Assembly: GCA_018366495.1 (NCBI GenBank)
Contig: JAGZHZ010000002.1
Span: 82,045 to 146,044, forward strand
DNA: 64,000 bases
Source of the DNA: Clostridiales bacterium
GTDB lineage: Bacteria; Bacillota; Clostridia; Lachnospirales; Lachnospiraceae
Direction: 5' to 3'
Part shown: one piece after another, positions 35,536 through 43,922 of the stretch
Numbering within the stretch: position 1 is the first letter of the stretch
How the letters are laid out: the number at the start of each line of letters is the position of its first letter
Position numbers and translations under genes: made by a program
Notes under the pieces: generated by a model
The model's input: the letters and a program-made list of their open reading frames with translations, nothing else
What the model was told of the DNA's origin: nothing
Databases searched by the model: none

Positions 35536-35793
35536 TTATTTTTTCTTCCTGCGGCAGTCTGGAAAATCTATTTTTTCTTTCTCAGAAATCTTTTTCCATA
35601 TCTCTTTCTCCACACGTTCAGAATGCTCTTTATTCCATATCGCAGATTTTTTTTGTCTCCGGTCAGATTTTCTCTCTATTCTTCTGGCATAATTTTCTGC
35701 GATGCTGATGCTGATGCTTCCCAGTATCCGAAGCAGTCCATTTTTGCTTTTCACATTCCGCATTCCAAATTCCAGCAATCGAATGATTTGCAT
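35536..35793 (-). CDS. Possible small basic protein, unknown
   Basis: An 85-residue frame that I do not recognise. It is rich in Lys and Arg, with a mid-section SISISIAENYARRIERKSDRRQ (helical) and a strongly charged tail. In favour of a real gene: a GAGGGGG ribosome site 5 bases before the ATG, and a terminator immediately after the stop. Against: no clear promoter, AT-rich surroundings, and simple composition. The stretch 35419-35973 otherwise holds only the terminator and the XRE promoter. Confidence 0.35.
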   Translation of the reverse strand: MQIIRLLEFGMRNVKSKNGLLRILGSISISIAENYARRIERKSDRRQKKSAIWNKEHSERVEKEIWKKISEKEKIDFPDCRRKKK

Positions 35794-35918
35794 TTTTCCC
35801 CCTCTTTTTGCGTCTTGTTTTTATCAATCTCTTTTTTATCTTTGTACTTTTGTGCGATTTTTATATTCTTGATATCTTGTAGTTTTATGAAGATATTTGT
35901 CGTATTTTGTTTATTGTG

Positions 35919-35946
35919 TTTTTTTTTAATTTTTGATATAATACAA
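35919..35946 (+). promoter_or_regulatory. Promoter of the XRE regulator
   Basis: TTGTGT, a 17-base T-rich spacer and TATAAT preceded by TGA (extended -10). The predicted start near 35949 lies about 25 bases before the TTG start codon. It also rules out the longer upstream reading frame. Confidence 0.65.
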
Positions 35947-35973
35947 GCAATTAAGAATGGAGATGTTACCCTA

Positions 35974-36342
35974 TTGAAATCTATTGGCAACCGACTGCGG
36001 GCACTAAGAAAATCTCGCCATCTCACGCAGGAAGATATGAGCCAAATTCTTCATGTCTGCCGTCAGACATATTCTAACTATGAAGCGGGAATTCGCACCC
36101 CTTCTTTGGATTCTCTTATCTTTCTGGCTCAATATTTTCATGTCACACTAGATTTTCTTCTTTGTTCTGATAGTTCTGTTTATTCCACTCAAACGACTCC
36201 CTGCTTATCTATGAAAAAAGAATTCGTCAGACTTTCCCATTATGAACGCAGAATTTTAAAAATCACACAGGAATTATCTTCCGATGAACAGGAAAAAGTA
36301 ATGGCTTTTCTCTGTTTTATCAAAGAGCACAAAGATATTTAG
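35974..36342 (+). CDS. XRE-family transcriptional regulator (TTG start)
   Basis: A 122-residue protein with an N-terminal helix-turn-helix: IGNRLRALRKSRHLTQEDMSQILHVCRQTYSNYEAGIRTPSLDSLIFLAQYFHVTLDFLL is a textbook XRE/Cro domain (residues 3-63). The rest is a short helical tail. I chose the TTG at 35974, because GGAGA lies 10 bases upstream and the promoter sits directly before it. The open frame continues upstream to 35623 but would start ahead of the promoter and encode hydrophobic filler. Targets are unknown. Palindromic operator-like sites lie just past its stop (36386-36433). Confidence 0.85.
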   Translation: MKSIGNRLRALRKSRHLTQEDMSQILHVCRQTYSNYEAGIRTPSLDSLIFLAQYFHVTLDFLLCSDSSVYSTQTTPCLSMKKEFVRLSHYERRILKITQELSSDEQEKVMAFLCFIKEHKDI

Positions 36343-36385
36343 ATCTTTTTTCTATACCATTACTATATCATCTTTGCGTCTTTTA

Positions 36386-36433
36386 TGCAAATTAATAGTT
36401 TGCAATTGCAAATCTTTCATTTGTAATTACAAT
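36386..36433. promoter_or_regulatory. Cluster of phased palindromes (operator-like)
   Basis: TTTGCAATTGCAAA (36399-36412) and TTGTAATTACAA (36421-36432) are perfect palindromes with centres 21 bases apart. An outer pair TGCAAA...TTTGCA (36386-36404) is centred 10.5 bases before the first. The spacing matches helical turns. On the minus strand TTGCAT (36385-36390), 17 bases and TATAGT (36362-36367) form a promoter-like pair pointing antisense into the XRE gene. Confidence 0.5.
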
Positions 36434-36486
36434 ATTATTCCTTTTTGCTGGAATACCTTATATCTGAAATCAGAATATGAAACGTG

Positions 36487-36536
36487 AAAATGGCAGCATG
36501 TTCTATAAAATACTTAGAAACATACTGCCATTTTTT
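36487..36536. terminator. Bidirectional terminator between XRE and ftsH
   Basis: AAAATGGCAG.ATGTT pairs with AACAT.CTGCCATTTT and is followed by TTTTTT on the plus strand. On the minus strand it ends in TTTT, so it can stop both converging transcripts. Confidence 0.75.
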
Positions 36537-36621
36537 AGATCTGATCTTTCTTTTCTGTCTCTCACAGCAATCTATTGCATACTCTGTTTTGCATCGGAGA
36601 CCGTCTCTGATCTTTCTTCTC

Positions 36622-38469
36622 TCACAGCTCTTCTGTTTTTTCCAGGGAGAAAGGTTCTTTTTTTGTCTCATTTAAGATCGCCATAAATTCATCCCCTGTG
36701 ATGGTTTCATGATCATATAAATATTTTGCCAGCTCATGCAATTTTCCGATATTATCCTCCAATATCTTTTTTGCCTTTTCATGCTGTGTTCTGACAAGAT
36801 CTACCACTTTTTTGTCTATCAGAGTCTGTGTCTCAAATGAGCAGGCCAGACTGCTGTCTCCTCCTAAATACTGATTGCTGACATTCTCCATCGCAACCAT
36901 GTCAAAATCATCACTCATACCAAACCGCGTAATCATTCCTCTCGCCAGTTTCGTCGCCTGCTCAATATCATTTGACGCCCCTGTCGTTATAGAGTGAAAT
37001 ACTACTTCCTCTGCCGCTCTGCCGCCTGTCAAAGTCGCAATTTTGTTTTCCAGTTCTTCTTTTGTCATCAGGAAATGCTCTTTTTCTTCCACCTGCATCG
37101 TATATCCCAAAGCTCCTGATGTTCTTGGAATAATCGTAATCTTATGGACCGGAGCAGATTCCGTCTGTTTTGCCGCCACAAGCGCATGACCGATTTCATG
37201 GTAAGAGACAATCAATTTTTCTTTATTTGAAAGAACACGGCTCTTTTTCTGATATCCGGCAATTACAACTTCAATGCTTTCTTCTAAATCCATCTGCGTC
37301 GCAAATTTTCTGCCGTCGCGGACAGCCCGAAGCGCCGCTTCATTGACAATATTGGCAAGTTCTGCGCCTGACGCTCCTGATGCAGCCTTTGCAATCTCAT
37401 GGAAATTGACATTATCTGCAATCTTGATTTTTTTCGCATGAACTTTTAAAATTTCCTCTCTTCCCTGCAGATCAGGAAGTTCAACCGGGATACGCCGGTC
37501 AAATCTGCCCGGTCTTAACAACGCCGGGTCAAGAGAATCGGGGCGGTTTGTTGCCGCTAAGATGACAACACCTTTTGAACCATCAAATCCATCCATTTCT
37601 GTCAAAAGCTGATTCAGTGTCTGCTCTCTCTCATCATTTCCACCGATCTGACCATCACGTTTCTTCCCGATGGTATCAATCTCATCAATGAATACAATAC
37701 ATGGTGCTTTTTCATTTGCCTGTTTGAACAGGTCTCTCACCTTTGCCGCTCCCATACCGACAAACATTTCCACAAATTCTGACCCTGAGATCGAGAAAAA
37801 TGGAACGTTCGCCTCGCCTGCAACTGCTTTGGCAAGCAGCGTCTTTCCTGTTCCGGGAGGTCCCACCAAAAGCGCTCCTTTTGGCAAAGATGCACCGATA
37901 TCACGATACAGCTCCGGCTTATGCAGATAATCTACAATCTCTTTCAATAATTCCTTTGCCTCATCTTCTCCGGCAACATCCGAAAATTTAATTCCAGTGG
38001 AAGAATTGACATAAATCTTGGCATTACTCTTCCCAAATGCCATCGCTCCTGGACCGCCCATGCCCTTCATCATCTTTTTGCTCAGCCACTGTCCCAGAAC
38101 CACAAACAGCACAATCGGGAAAATCCAGCTAATTAAAAAACTCAGGATCGGCGATTGTTTTTTGGGAATTTCCCCCGAAAATTCTGCGCCAGATTTATCC
38201 AGTCTCTCCACCAGATTTTCATCGTCGATCCGTCCCGTTTTGCACACTGTCACCTCGCCGTCTTTTTCCAGCGTATAATAGATGACATCGCTTTCCAACT
38301 CTACTTCTTTAATTTCCTTATTCTCTATACTGTCCAGAAACTCCCGATAGCTTGTTTTTTGGATGCTTCGTTCCATCACAGACGGAACAATCAGCCAGTT
38401 CAGGAGCATCAGCACAACCAGGACGATTAAATAGTAAAAAATCAGAGGTTTTTTTTCATTTCCATTCAT
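36622..38469 (-). CDS. ftsH: ATP-dependent zinc metalloprotease FtsH
   Basis: The membrane-anchored hexameric AAA+ protease for membrane and regulatory proteins. The 615-residue protein has two membrane segments (about 8-29 and 105-128) flanking an extracytoplasmic loop, Walker A GPPGTGKTLLAKAV (about 200-213), Walker B IVFIDEIDTIG, the second region of homology NRPDSLDPALLRPGRFDR and the zinc motif HEIGH. Most FtsH read HEAGH; the HExxH ligands are intact. It stands alone here, away from tilS-hpt where the main FtsH is usually found, so it may be a second paralogue. That last point is inference. Confidence 0.95.
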   Translation of the reverse strand: MNGNEKKPLIFYYLIVLVVLMLLNWLIVPSVMERSIQKTSYREFLDSIENKEIKEVELESDVIYYTLEKDGEVTVCKTGRIDDENLVERLDKSGAEFSGEIPKKQSPILSFLISWIFPIVLFVVLGQWLSKKMMKGMGGPGAMAFGKSNAKIYVNSSTGIKFSDVAGEDEAKELLKEIVDYLHKPELYRDIGASLPKGALLVGPPGTGKTLLAKAVAGEANVPFFSISGSEFVEMFVGMGAAKVRDLFKQANEKAPCIVFIDEIDTIGKKRDGQIGGNDEREQTLNQLLTEMDGFDGSKGVVILAATNRPDSLDPALLRPGRFDRRIPVELPDLQGREEILKVHAKKIKIADNVNFHEIAKAASGASGAELANIVNEAALRAVRDGRKFATQMDLEESIEVVIAGYQKKSRVLSNKEKLIVSYHEIGHALVAAKQTESAPVHKITIIPRTSGALGYTMQVEEKEHFLMTKEELENKIATLTGGRAAEEVVFHSITTGASNDIEQATKLARGMITRFGMSDDFDMVAMENVSNQYLGGDSSLACSFETQTLIDKKVVDLVRTQHEKAKKILEDNIGKLHELAKYLYDHETITGDEFMAILNETKKEPFSLEKTEEL

Positions 38470-38633
38470 CCTTTTTCCTCCATTTCCTTTTCTTTTTTAA
38501 CTTCTTTCTTCCACTTTACTCTCTCATTTTTCAAAAATCAATATCTCATTTGTGTTCATTTTATAAAATTCCTATAAATTTCCGGTCTTTCTAATAAAAA
38601 AGATAGAAATTTTTTATATTTTTATTTTGTTTT

Positions 38634-38692
38634 GTAAAAAAAGAGCATACAGACTCTGATCTTATTCGGATCAGTTATCTTGTATGCTCCCT
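38634..38692 (-). terminator. Terminator of the pfl operon
   Basis: On the minus strand GAGCATACA (38681-38689) pairs with TGTATGCTC (38643-38651), followed by T7. The loop contains a second GATC-based stem. Confidence 0.85.
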
Positions 38693-38695
38693 TTT

Positions 38696-39454
38696 TTATT
38701 TCATTTTCTTTTTTCTCATGTTCATAAGTGTTTCCAGAACGATCTTCTTTGCCTCAGAAGCTTTTTCTTTTTCAAGAGCCTCCACGCCTTCCAGCGGATA
38801 TGGAATCTGAAGCGCCTCATATTTTGTTTTTCCCATTGTATGATAAGGGAGAATCTCCAGCCCCTTTACATTCCGAAGAGGTGCGATGATTCTTCCAAGC
38901 TGCTCCAGTTCTTCCCTTTTGTCGGTCAGTCCAGGAACCACTACATGGCGGATGATCACTGGAATTTTAGCATTCTCCAGCGCTTTCGCAAATTCCAGAA
39001 CCGGCGCCTGCTCCTGACCTGTCAGATCTTTGTGCCCCTGTGGATCGCTGTGCTTCAAATCCAGGAGCACAAGATCCGTCACGCGAAACAGATGTTCAAA
39101 CTCTTCCTGTCTTTCTTTCCGATATACAATCCCAGATGTATCGAGACAAGTATGAATCCCGCGTTCTTTTGCTTTTTCAAACAGCTCCGTCAAAAAGGAA
39201 AGCTGCAGCAAAGGCTCTCCTCCTGTTGCCGTGATTCCGCCATTCCGATAAAACGTTTTATTGTGCTCATACAGTTCTAAAAGCTCATCTGCTGTCATAC
39301 GACTGCCGCCTTTTGCATTCCAGGTATCAGGATTATGGCAGTACAGACACCGCATCGGGCATCCCTGAAAGAAAATCACAAAACGGACTCCCGGACCGTC
39401 TACTGTTCCAAAGCTTTCCGTGGAATGAATATTTCCGGTCTTAGATTCCCTCAT
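38696..39454 (-). CDS. pflA: Pyruvate formate-lyase activating enzyme (radical SAM)
   Basis: A 252-residue radical-SAM enzyme that abstracts a hydrogen from the PFL glycine. The cluster motif CPMRCLYCHNPDTW gives Cys-32, Cys-36 and Cys-39, and the preceding GTVDGPGVRFVIFFQGC is the family signature. Its ATG lies 14 bases inside the end of the glycyl-radical gene and has no separate ribosome site, so translation should depend on that gene. It is last in the operon pflB body, radical domain, pflA. Confidence 0.95.
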   Translation of the reverse strand: MRESKTGNIHSTESFGTVDGPGVRFVIFFQGCPMRCLYCHNPDTWNAKGGSRMTADELLELYEHNKTFYRNGGITATGGEPLLQLSFLTELFEKAKERGIHTCLDTSGIVYRKERQEEFEHLFRVTDLVLLDLKHSDPQGHKDLTGQEQAPVLEFAKALENAKIPVIIRHVVVPGLTDKREELEQLGRIIAPLRNVKGLEILPYHTMGKTKYEALQIPYPLEGVEALEKEKASEAKKIVLETLMNMRKKKMK

Positions 39455-39683
39455 GGAATGTTCTGGAAATTACTTCATCCTGCTGCTCTTTTGTCAATTT
39501 ATTAAAGTTTACTGCATATCCTGAAACACGGACTGTCAGCTGAGGATATTTTTCCGGATGTGCCTGTGCATCCAGCAGAGTCTCTTTTGTGAATACGTTC
39601 ACATTCAGATGGTGTCCGCCTTTTTCTACATATCCGTCTAAAAGGTTTACCAAGTTATCAATTTGCGCTTCACTAATGTTCAT
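39441..39683 (-). CDS. Stand-alone glycyl-radical domain of pyruvate formate-lyase
   Basis: An 80-residue protein equal to the C-terminal domain of PFL. HHLNVNVFTKETLLDAQAHPEKYPQLTVRVSGYAVNF contains the radical glycine (Gly-55 in RVSGYAV), followed by NKLTKEQQDEVISRTFH. The preceding frame encodes the rest of PFL and stops 23 bases upstream. This gene has its own AGGAGG and ATG, so the split is a designed gene boundary rather than a single frameshift. Similar free domains (GrcA/YfiD) repair oxygen-cut PFL in E. coli. Here it must be the only radical domain for this PFL, because the body lacks one. Confidence 0.93.
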   Translation of the reverse strand: MNISEAQIDNLVNLLDGYVEKGGHHLNVNVFTKETLLDAQAHPEKYPQLTVRVSGYAVNFNKLTKEQQDEVISRTFHEGI

Positions 39684-39706
39684 AATAAATCCTCCTGTCT
39701 GATTTT

Positions 39707-41788
39707 TTATTCTTCATCTAAACTTGCATTTGGTTCGCAGCACGCGCAGTCCGGCTCCAATTCAAATGCGATATCATCAAATAAAACTGCGTCATCTTTT
39801 CCAAGCGCTCCCGGAATGATGGAGAATGTATTAGAAATTCCATCCTGAGCATCTTTAAATGGGAGTTTTGAAACAGAACTTAAACTTGCAACTGCGCCGT
39901 GGCTGTCTCTGTGGTGCATTGGGTTTGCCCCCGGTGCAAATGGCTGTCCTGCTTTTCTTCCGTCCGGCGTAGATCCTGTATTTTTTCCATATACGACATT
40001 GGATGTGATTGTCAGAATAGAGGTTGTAGGAATTCCGCCGCGGTATGTGTGATTTCCTTTGACATACTGCATAAATTCGTGTACGACATCATATGCGATC
40101 TGATCGGCGCGGTCGTCATCATTTCCATATTTCGGGAAATCTCCCTCTACCTGGTAATCTACAACGATGCCATTTTCATCACGGATTGTCTTTACTTTTG
40201 CATATTTGATTGCGGACAAAGAGTCTGCCACAACTGAAAGTCCAGCGATACCTGTTGCAAACCAGCGTGTCACTTTCTTGTCATGCAGTGCCATCTGAAT
40301 TCTCTCATAGCAGTATTTATCATGCATATAATGAATAATGTTCAATGTATTGACATAGACACATGCCAGCCATTTCATCATTGCACGGAATTTATCCATC
40401 ACTTCATCATAATCGAGATATTCGGAAGTAATTGGTCTGAATTCCGGACCTACCTGTTTTTTGGATACTTCATCGACGCCGCCATTGATCGCATACAGAA
40501 GGCATTTTGCCAGGTTTGCTCTTGCCCCAAAGAACTGCATCTCTTTTCCGACTCTCATAGAAGATACGCAGCATGCAATCGCATAGTCATCCCCATGTGT
40601 GACTCTCATCAGATCGTCATTCTCATACTGGATGGAAGAAGATTCGATGGAAGTCTTCGCGCAGAAACGTTTAAAGTTTTCTGGCAGTCTTGTTGACCAC
40701 AGTACGGTCAGGTTTGGTTCCGGAGCTGTGCCTAAGTTCTTTAAGGTGTGCAGGTAACGGTAAGACATCTTTGTAACCATATGACGTCCATCGATTCCCA
40801 TTCCTCCGATTGACTCTGTAACCCATGTCGGATCACCGGAAAACAGTGCATTATATTCTGGTGTTCTGGCAAATTTTACAAGACGCAGTTTCATGATAAA
40901 GTGATCCACAAATTCCTGAATCTGCTCTTCTGTAAACGTACCGTTTTTCAGATCACGCTCTGCATAAATATCAATAAATGTGGATGTACGTCCCAGAGAC
41001 ATTGCAGCGCCGTTCTGTTCTTTGATTGCTGCCAGATATCCAAAATACAGCCACTGGATTGCTTCCTGCACATTTGCAGCTGGTCTTGAAATATCAAATC
41101 CATAGATCTTTCCAAGTTCTTTTAATTCTTTTAATGCTTTGATCTGCTCGGACAGTTCCTCTCTCTCTCTCGTCACATCTGAGTACATGATCGTTCTTGT
41201 AGAGTCTTTCTGGCTCTGTTTGTCCTCAATCAGACGGTCAACTCCGTACAGAGCTACTCTTCTGTAGTCTCCGATGATACGACCGCGTCCGTAAGCATCC
41301 GGCAGTCCTGTGATGATATGACTGGAACGGCACGCGCGCATTTCTGGTGTATATGCATCAAACACGCCATCGTTGTGCGTTTTTCTGTGTTTTGTAAAGA
41401 ACTCTACAACCTGAGGATCTACATGATATCCGTTGTCCTCGCACGCTTTGATTGCCATTCGGATTCCGCCGTATGGCTGAAGAGAACGTTTAAACGGTTT
41501 GTCTGTCTGGAAACCTACGATCGTCTCTTTTTCTTTATCTAAATATCCAGGTCCGTGTGAAGTGATTGTGGAGATAATTTTTGTGTCCATGTCAAGCACT
41601 CCGCCTTTTGCCTGTTCTTCTTTTGTCAGTTCCATAACCTGAGCCCAGAGGTCTTTCGTTTTCTGTGTCGCTCCGGCTAAAAATTGTTCGTCTCCATCAT
41701 AAGGTGTATAATTTTTTTGAATAAAGTCTCTGACGTTAATTTCTTTTTCCCAGATTCCTTCTTTAAATGAATTCCATTCTGCTCTCAT
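39707..41788 (-). CDS. pflB: Pyruvate formate-lyase body lacking its glycyl-radical domain
   Basis: The 693-residue protein aligns with the first about 680 residues of E. coli PFL. It shares NVRDFIQKNYTPYDGDEQFLAGAT, RRVALYGVDRL and the active-site cysteines Cys-406/Cys-407 in YAIACCVSSMRVGK. It ends after GISNTFSIIPGALGKDDAV with a novel acidic, cysteine-rich tail (DCACCEPNASLDEE) in place of the glycyl-radical domain. That domain is encoded by the next gene. The enzyme converts pyruvate and CoA to acetyl-CoA and formate in mixed-acid fermentation. The ATG at 41788 follows AGGAGG. The operon has a strong own promoter. Confidence 0.95.
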   Translation of the reverse strand: MRAEWNSFKEGIWEKEINVRDFIQKNYTPYDGDEQFLAGATQKTKDLWAQVMELTKEEQAKGGVLDMDTKIISTITSHGPGYLDKEKETIVGFQTDKPFKRSLQPYGGIRMAIKACEDNGYHVDPQVVEFFTKHRKTHNDGVFDAYTPEMRACRSSHIITGLPDAYGRGRIIGDYRRVALYGVDRLIEDKQSQKDSTRTIMYSDVTREREELSEQIKALKELKELGKIYGFDISRPAANVQEAIQWLYFGYLAAIKEQNGAAMSLGRTSTFIDIYAERDLKNGTFTEEQIQEFVDHFIMKLRLVKFARTPEYNALFSGDPTWVTESIGGMGIDGRHMVTKMSYRYLHTLKNLGTAPEPNLTVLWSTRLPENFKRFCAKTSIESSSIQYENDDLMRVTHGDDYAIACCVSSMRVGKEMQFFGARANLAKCLLYAINGGVDEVSKKQVGPEFRPITSEYLDYDEVMDKFRAMMKWLACVYVNTLNIIHYMHDKYCYERIQMALHDKKVTRWFATGIAGLSVVADSLSAIKYAKVKTIRDENGIVVDYQVEGDFPKYGNDDDRADQIAYDVVHEFMQYVKGNHTYRGGIPTTSILTITSNVVYGKNTGSTPDGRKAGQPFAPGANPMHHRDSHGAVASLSSVSKLPFKDAQDGISNTFSIIPGALGKDDAVLFDDIAFELEPDCACCEPNASLDEE

Positions 41789-41883
41789 TCATTTCCTCCT
41801 GCTTCTATTCTATCTATTCTAGTACCTCGTGAACTCAAAACAAAATCTTGATTGAAAGATACATGTTATTTGCTTTCATACAC

Positions 41884-41912
41884 ATTATATGGTATCGGCA
41901 ATTTCCCGTCAA
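41884..41912 (-). promoter_or_regulatory. Sigma-A promoter of the pfl operon
   Basis: TTGACG (41907-41912), exactly 17 bases, then TATAAT (41884-41889) on the minus strand, giving a leader of about 90 bases. This fits high expression of a central fermentation enzyme. Confidence 0.85.
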
Positions 41913-41977
41913 TATCTCAGCGTGTTCCTTTTTTCGTACAAGAGTAGATTTCCTGTATTTTTTTGAATACATCTCTT

Positions 41978-42031
41978 TCTTCTTTTTTTAATGTCTTTAT
42001 TCTTCTTTTTTTAATGTCTTTATTCTTCTTT
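41978..42031. repeat. 23-bp tandem repeat upstream of the pfl promoter
   Basis: The unit TCTTCTTTTTTTAATGTCTT plus TAT occurs twice back to back (41978-42000, 42001-42023), with a partial third. On the minus strand it is a purine-rich A/G tract about 65 bases above the pfl -35. Together with the thi terminator and the pfl promoter it accounts for the gap 41789-42177; I see no gene there. Confidence 0.75.
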
Positions 42032-42123
42032 CTTCATTCCCTGTCGCTGATTTGCTTATTTTCTATTCTTTCTCCATTCAGAAATTTTCATCCATCAAAA
42101 ATGTGCGCCGCAGGGCAGATTGC

Positions 42124-42162
42124 AAAACAGCCGCAGCTCTGTTCTCGGACTGCGACTGTTTT
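42124..42162 (-). terminator. Terminator of the thiamine-precursor transporter operon
   Basis: AAAACAG.CGCAG pairs with CTGCG.CTGTTTT (one mismatch). It lies 16 bases past the stop of the ATPase gene. On the plus strand it ends in T7, so it is bidirectional. Confidence 0.75.
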
Positions 42163-42177
42163 TTTCATTTCTTCATA

Positions 42178-42912
42178 TTAAATTTTCTTTAAAATTTCTC
42201 GTTTATACTGAAGAAATTTTTCTGTCAGGTTAAAATCCTGTCTTCTTGGCTTTGGCTCCTGGATTATGATCTCATCTGTGATTGTTCCGGTTTTTCCGCC
42301 AAGAAGATAAATTCGATCCGACAAAAGAATTGCCTCGTCAATATCATGTGTAATAAAAAGAGTGGATAAATGAATCTGCTCCATGATATTCAGATACCAT
42401 GTATGGAGACTGCTTTTTGTAATCGTATCCAGCGCAGAAAAAGGCTCATCTAAAAGCGCTACATCTTGAGAAAACAGATAAGTTCTCATCAGAGCCGCTC
42501 TCTGACGCATACCGCCGGAAAGCTGATGGGGATATTTTTTCTGTGTACCATCCAATCCAAACTCCTTAAAATACGGCGCTGCCTTTTCTCGTGCAGTCTT
42601 TTTCTTTTCTCCTTTAATCAAAAGCGGAAGGGATACATTATCTTCAATCGTACGGTAGGGCAATAGAAGATCTTTCTGCAGCATATAACTAATATGCCCC
42701 GGTTTTCCCGTAATATTCTGCCCATCCAGAAGAACCTGACCTTCATCCGGCAGAATCAGACCGGAAATCACATTGAAAAGCGTTGTTTTTCCACCGCCGC
42801 TGACACCAAGAAGACATACAAGTTCTCCATCTCTTAGTTCAAGATTTACGTCCCGCAGAACGTTTTTTCCATCAAAGGACTTGCTCACATGCTTTACTTC
42901 TAAGTGTGACAT
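42178..42912 (-). CDS. thiZ: ABC transporter ATP-binding protein (ThiZ-like)
   Basis: A 244-residue ATPase of the nitrate/sulfonate/taurine-type family. Walker A GVSGGGKTT is at about 36-44, the signature LSGGMRQRAAL is near 135, the Walker B segment DVALLDEPFSALD follows, and the H-loop is in FITHDIDEA. As the last gene of a TPP-riboswitch operon with a ThiY-like binding protein, it should energise import of a thiamine pyrimidine precursor. GGGAGAG precedes the ATG. Confidence 0.88.
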   Translation of the reverse strand: MSHLEVKHVSKSFDGKNVLRDVNLELRDGELVCLLGVSGGGKTTLFNVISGLILPDEGQVLLDGQNITGKPGHISYMLQKDLLLPYRTIEDNVSLPLLIKGEKKKTAREKAAPYFKEFGLDGTQKKYPHQLSGGMRQRAALMRTYLFSQDVALLDEPFSALDTITKSSLHTWYLNIMEQIHLSTLFITHDIDEAILLSDRIYLLGGKTGTITDEIIIQEPKPRRQDFNLTEKFLQYKREILKKI

Positions 42913-42926
42913 ATTTCTTCTCTCCC

Positions 42927-43922
42927 TTATTCTGGAAGATATTCATTAGAAAATCCTGCGTTTTCCGGGATCTCAGTCTCTACAAGTCCATTTTCATTCA
43001 GCCACTGATAAAAACTGTTCCATCTTTGTGGGTCAATATATCCCCACTGCTCTACTTCTGCTTTATACTGATCTGCAAGATATTCCTGACTTGCTTTTAC
43101 AAGCTCCGGATCAAGCTCCGGTGCTGCTTCACAAAGAATATCTGCTGCTTCCTCCGGATTTTCGATTGCAAATTCATAGCCGTCTCTCAAAGCTGTGAGA
43201 AACTTCTTTGCTGTCTCTGGTTCTTCCTCCAAAAAGCTATTATTTGCGATCACCACCGGTGTATAATAATCAAATACCGGATTGATATCAGAAAATGCGA
43301 AATAATCCGTCTCAAGACCTTCCAGCTCCATCTTCACACCAGCCCATGCATAAAAGATCCAGATTGCGTCCACTGCTTTGCTCTCAAGCGCTGAAACCTC
43401 ATCTGTTACCGTACTTGGAATCAATTCCACCTTACTGTAGTCGCCGCCATCGCCTTCTACTACATTCTGAATCATAGCAAGTTCTACAGGACCATTCCAG
43501 GTTGCATATTTTTTTCCTTCCATCCCTTTTGGAGTGTCCATTCCCTCCCCCTTACGGGAAACAATACCAGAAGTATTATGCTGTATCAGAGCTGCAACCG
43601 CTGTAGTAGGAATGGCATTTTCTCCTGCAACTCCCGGAGCCATACTGTCCTGGAAAGAAATGCCAAACTGCGCTTTTCCAGAAGCCACCAATGTATCTGC
43701 ACCGTCTTCCGGCGGCTGCACGATCTCTACTTCCAATCCTTGGTCTTCAAAAAATCCCTGGCTCTGCGCCACATAAAGACCTGTATGGTTTGTGTTTGGT
43801 GTCCAGTCAAGGACAAATGTAATCTTTTCTTTTTCTTCTTCAGCCAGAACGCTGACTGGACTCATCATAGAAACACACATCATTGCAGCAAGTCCTGCTG
43901 CCATTATTTTTTTACTATTCAT
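42927..43922 (-). CDS. thiY: ThiY-like substrate-binding lipoprotein/periplasmic protein
   Basis: A 331-residue exported NMT1/THI5-like binding protein. The signal peptide is MNSKKIMAAGLAAMMCVSMMSPVSVLAEE, with likely cleavage after VLA. The mature N-terminus ITFVLDWTPNTNHTGLYVAQSQGFFEDQGL is characteristic of ThiY, which binds formyl-aminopyrimidine from thiamine breakdown. No classical lipobox is evident: the Cys at 16 is followed by VSMM. It overlaps the permease stop by 8 bases and uses GGGAGA within it. Confidence 0.9.
   Translation of the reverse strand: MNSKKIMAAGLAAMMCVSMMSPVSVLAEEEKEKITFVLDWTPNTNHTGLYVAQSQGFFEDQGLEVEIVQPPEDGADTLVASGKAQFGISFQDSMAPGVAGENAIPTTAVAALIQHNTSGIVSRKGEGMDTPKGMEGKKYATWNGPVELAMIQNVVEGDGGDYSKVELIPSTVTDEVSALESKAVDAIWIFYAWAGVKMELEGLETDYFAFSDINPVFDYYTPVVIANNSFLEEEPETAKKFLTALRDGYEFAIENPEEAADILCEAAPELDPELVKASQEYLADQYKAEVEQWGYIDPQRWNSFYQWLNENGLVETEIPENAGFSNEYLPE

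Noticed and set aside
35623..35973. Long N-terminal extension of the XRE regulator
   Set aside because: The extension precedes a good promoter (TTGTGT-17-TATAAT) and encodes hydrophobic filler; a TTG start with GGAGA directly precedes the HTH domain.
37160..37230. HEIGH instead of HEAGH in FtsH as a sign of an inactive protease
   Set aside because: The HExxH zinc ligands and catalytic glutamate are intact; the third position varies in active enzymes.
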